The notes under the pieces were generated by a model. The model was not told the DNA's origin and did no database searches. It worked only from the letters and a program-made list of their open reading frames with translations. A DNA stretch of 64,000 nt from NCBI GenBank assembly GCA_028671895.1, contig CM053800.1, forward strand, positions 10,375,886 through 10,439,885, in the 5' to 3' direction. Positions 62,408-64,000 of the stretch are shown here, piece by piece. Origin of the DNA: Oenanthe sinensis (lineage: Eukaryota > Streptophyta > Magnoliopsida > Apiales > Apiaceae). A program made the translations under genes and the position numbers. Numbering within the stretch: position 1 is the first letter of the stretch; every line of letters begins with the position of its first letter.

Positions 62408-62870
62408 AACAAAACATTAAAATCAACGATCAAATTGATCAAATATAACAATTATTGTTTAAAACTTAGTTAGTTTCTAACATGAAAGCTGAGTGGGATT
62501 CACAGGGGGTTAATCTGGCATACTAACATGGAAAGTAGAAGGTCAAATGCCATATCACTATTCAAGTAAGTCAAAACTAATACTTTTAATCAACAAACTG
62601 AAATCATTAAAATCAAAGTGAAATAAATGAAGCAAGTAGTGAATATAGATGGATCACATGAATCTGAAAATAAAGATGAAAATGACAATTCTTATACTAC
62701 TCTCAATATTTAATCGAGATGACAGAAGGATTATAGGACCTAAATATGGGGTTTTGAATTCTAACCATCTTAAAATGAATGGTTAAAAGGAATTAAATTA
62801 AAATTTAAGATAGAGGAAAGAAATAAGGAGATAAGTAAGAACCCTAAATATTATATATATATACATGTTG

Positions 62871-62906
<36 letters not shown>

Positions 62907-62965
62907 AGATCAACTTATTGATCATTAATTATTTGTATTGACTCTAATATTTGATATAAAAAGTA
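62408..62965. other. Intergenic DNA with a (TA)n tract
   Basis: A TA microsatellite lies at 62849-62903. No gene is seen. Confidence 0.6.
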
Positions 62966-64000
62966 CTCCCTACATCCCATTCATTTCTTTACATTACCTA
63001 AAATATAAAATTTTAGTTTATTAACTGATTAAATCCGCACTTTACTCTTTTAGTTACTGTATATCACACGACCCATACTTTTCTATTATTCTGCCTCTTT
63101 CATTAACTCTCATTAACCTAAAATAAAACATAGCTTTCCTTCTCCATTCAATCTACATCACTTTCTTTTACCATCTAATGGAATATGAAATTATTCATGA
63201 TTCAGCCCCCGATTTTGATTCCGATTCTGAAATCATATATTCTCCTTCTCTGTTACTTCCTCTTATAGATTTGCAAATATATATAATCGAAAATTATAAA
63301 TTTTTCCATCAAATATACAAATACCATCTTTGTCATACCTAGGCCTTGTAACGACACTCATAAATATAACTTTTGTTATAAGCCTCTTGGACTTGCAAAT
63401 TTTATGCGGTTTTGGTTCACTTGGCAATATGTAGTAACTTTGTGAATGCCTTGTCATATAAAACCACTTTTCATTTATGTGAATCTTAGAAACCATGCCT
63501 ATATATGTTCGACTTGTATGAAGTGTTGAGCTTTTAATATGATTTAAAATAAACTTCACCATTGCTTCCATATTTAGAAGTGTTAAGGCATTTGAATGAG
63601 ATTTGTTTTTGCCTTTTTGAACGAGTCTGTGGACACTAGATTTAGCTGCATTAAGTTGACAAGTAAGTGTCCGAATATTGGTTCTTAAATGCCTTTATAT
63701 TTTCAGTTCACACTAAGACGTTCACCATCTTTGATTGATTAAAGAACAACTTTCCATACCTTGCAAATTTTTATTCTGCTGACTATAAAATCAGAGGCAA
63801 TTTTGTTGATTAATCCTCGTTTCAACTTGTTATTGTTGTAATTTAAAGATAGCATATGGACAATTTGTTTTTTTCTTAGAATTTGTCAATCTTTTTCCTT
63901 TTACGGTACCCAAAATGGAGGATTAAATGGAGCTATTTGTGGAAGCATTGAAGTTTCTTGTTTTTGTAGACCCAATTGCCATATGTTCCTAAAATGGAGT
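62966..64000 (-). mobile_element. Mariner-like element, running off the window
   Basis: The left end after TA (CTCCCTACATCCCATTCATT) is the Stowaway/mariner-type terminus and lies about 300 bases from a mariner-type transposase on the minus strand. The right end is outside the window. This would be a larger relative of the Stowaway MITEs at 29028 and 46912. Confidence 0.68.
63263..63680 (-). pseudogene. Plant mariner-like transposase, partial
   Basis: The open frame 63571-63263 extends in frame upstream to about 63680 (LNAAKSSVHRLVQKG, a helix-turn-helix remnant). KIHINEKWFYMTR corresponds to the first catalytic motif, where families have HIDEKWF; here the Asp is Asn. VIFMSVVTRPRYD and FDGKI follow, then a stop removes the remaining two catalytic Asp. 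It cannot be active as read. Confidence 0.78.

Overview
The window looks like a piece of flowering-plant (eudicot) nuclear genome. Its genes are split into many short exons with GT-AG introns, they encode plant-type proteins, intergenic DNA is AT-rich, and Copia, Helitron, Stowaway/mariner and tRNA-SINE-type repeats are frequent. Species cannot be fixed from sequence alone.

Layout, left to right. 1-1677: truncated Copia element on the minus strand (broken gag, primer-binding site, 5' LTR). 2880-8136: minus-strand gene for a SANT/DUF3755-type nuclear protein, with three separate tandem duplications inside it. 10186-10522: decayed reading frame, then a CCGAA-rich repeat. 11034-14330: long degenerate LTR-like block, abutted by a Helitron 3' part (to 14820). 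16949-25212: 18-exon gene for the katanin p80 WD40 subunit (KTN80), read here into a complete 812-residue protein, with a duplicated, truncated exon 5. 26008-28229: three-exon cytosolic pyruvate kinase (510 residues). 29970-33647: WDR26-type LisH-CTLH-WD40 protein, intact except for one missing base in exon 3. 34680-35942: solo LTR with a perfect 5-bp target duplication. 36470-38433: plastid lipoyl synthase pseudogene. 38896-42104: six-exon plastid-targeted membrane protein of unknown function (347 residues). 42678-42818: MATH-BTB (BPM) gene fragment. 46912-47171: Stowaway MITE. 48974-50230: four-exon G-patch protein (125 residues). 50775-52118: complete non-autonomous Helitron. 53669-53989: intronless, divergent SUMO. 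54036-60940: full-length but decayed Copia element (6.9 kb) with matching target duplications, sitting 42 bp upstream of the SUMO start codon. 62308-62407: SUMO fragment. 62966 to the window end: mariner-like element with a decayed transposase.

The genes form no pathway; they are independent single-copy-type housekeeping or regulatory genes (microtubule severing, glycolysis, CTLH ubiquitin ligase, RNA-associated G-patch, SUMO). The main themes are small tandem duplications that copy exon parts, decayed gene copies, and transposon insertions close to genes. Exon limits come from reading frame, splice consensus and recalled family sequence, not from transcripts.
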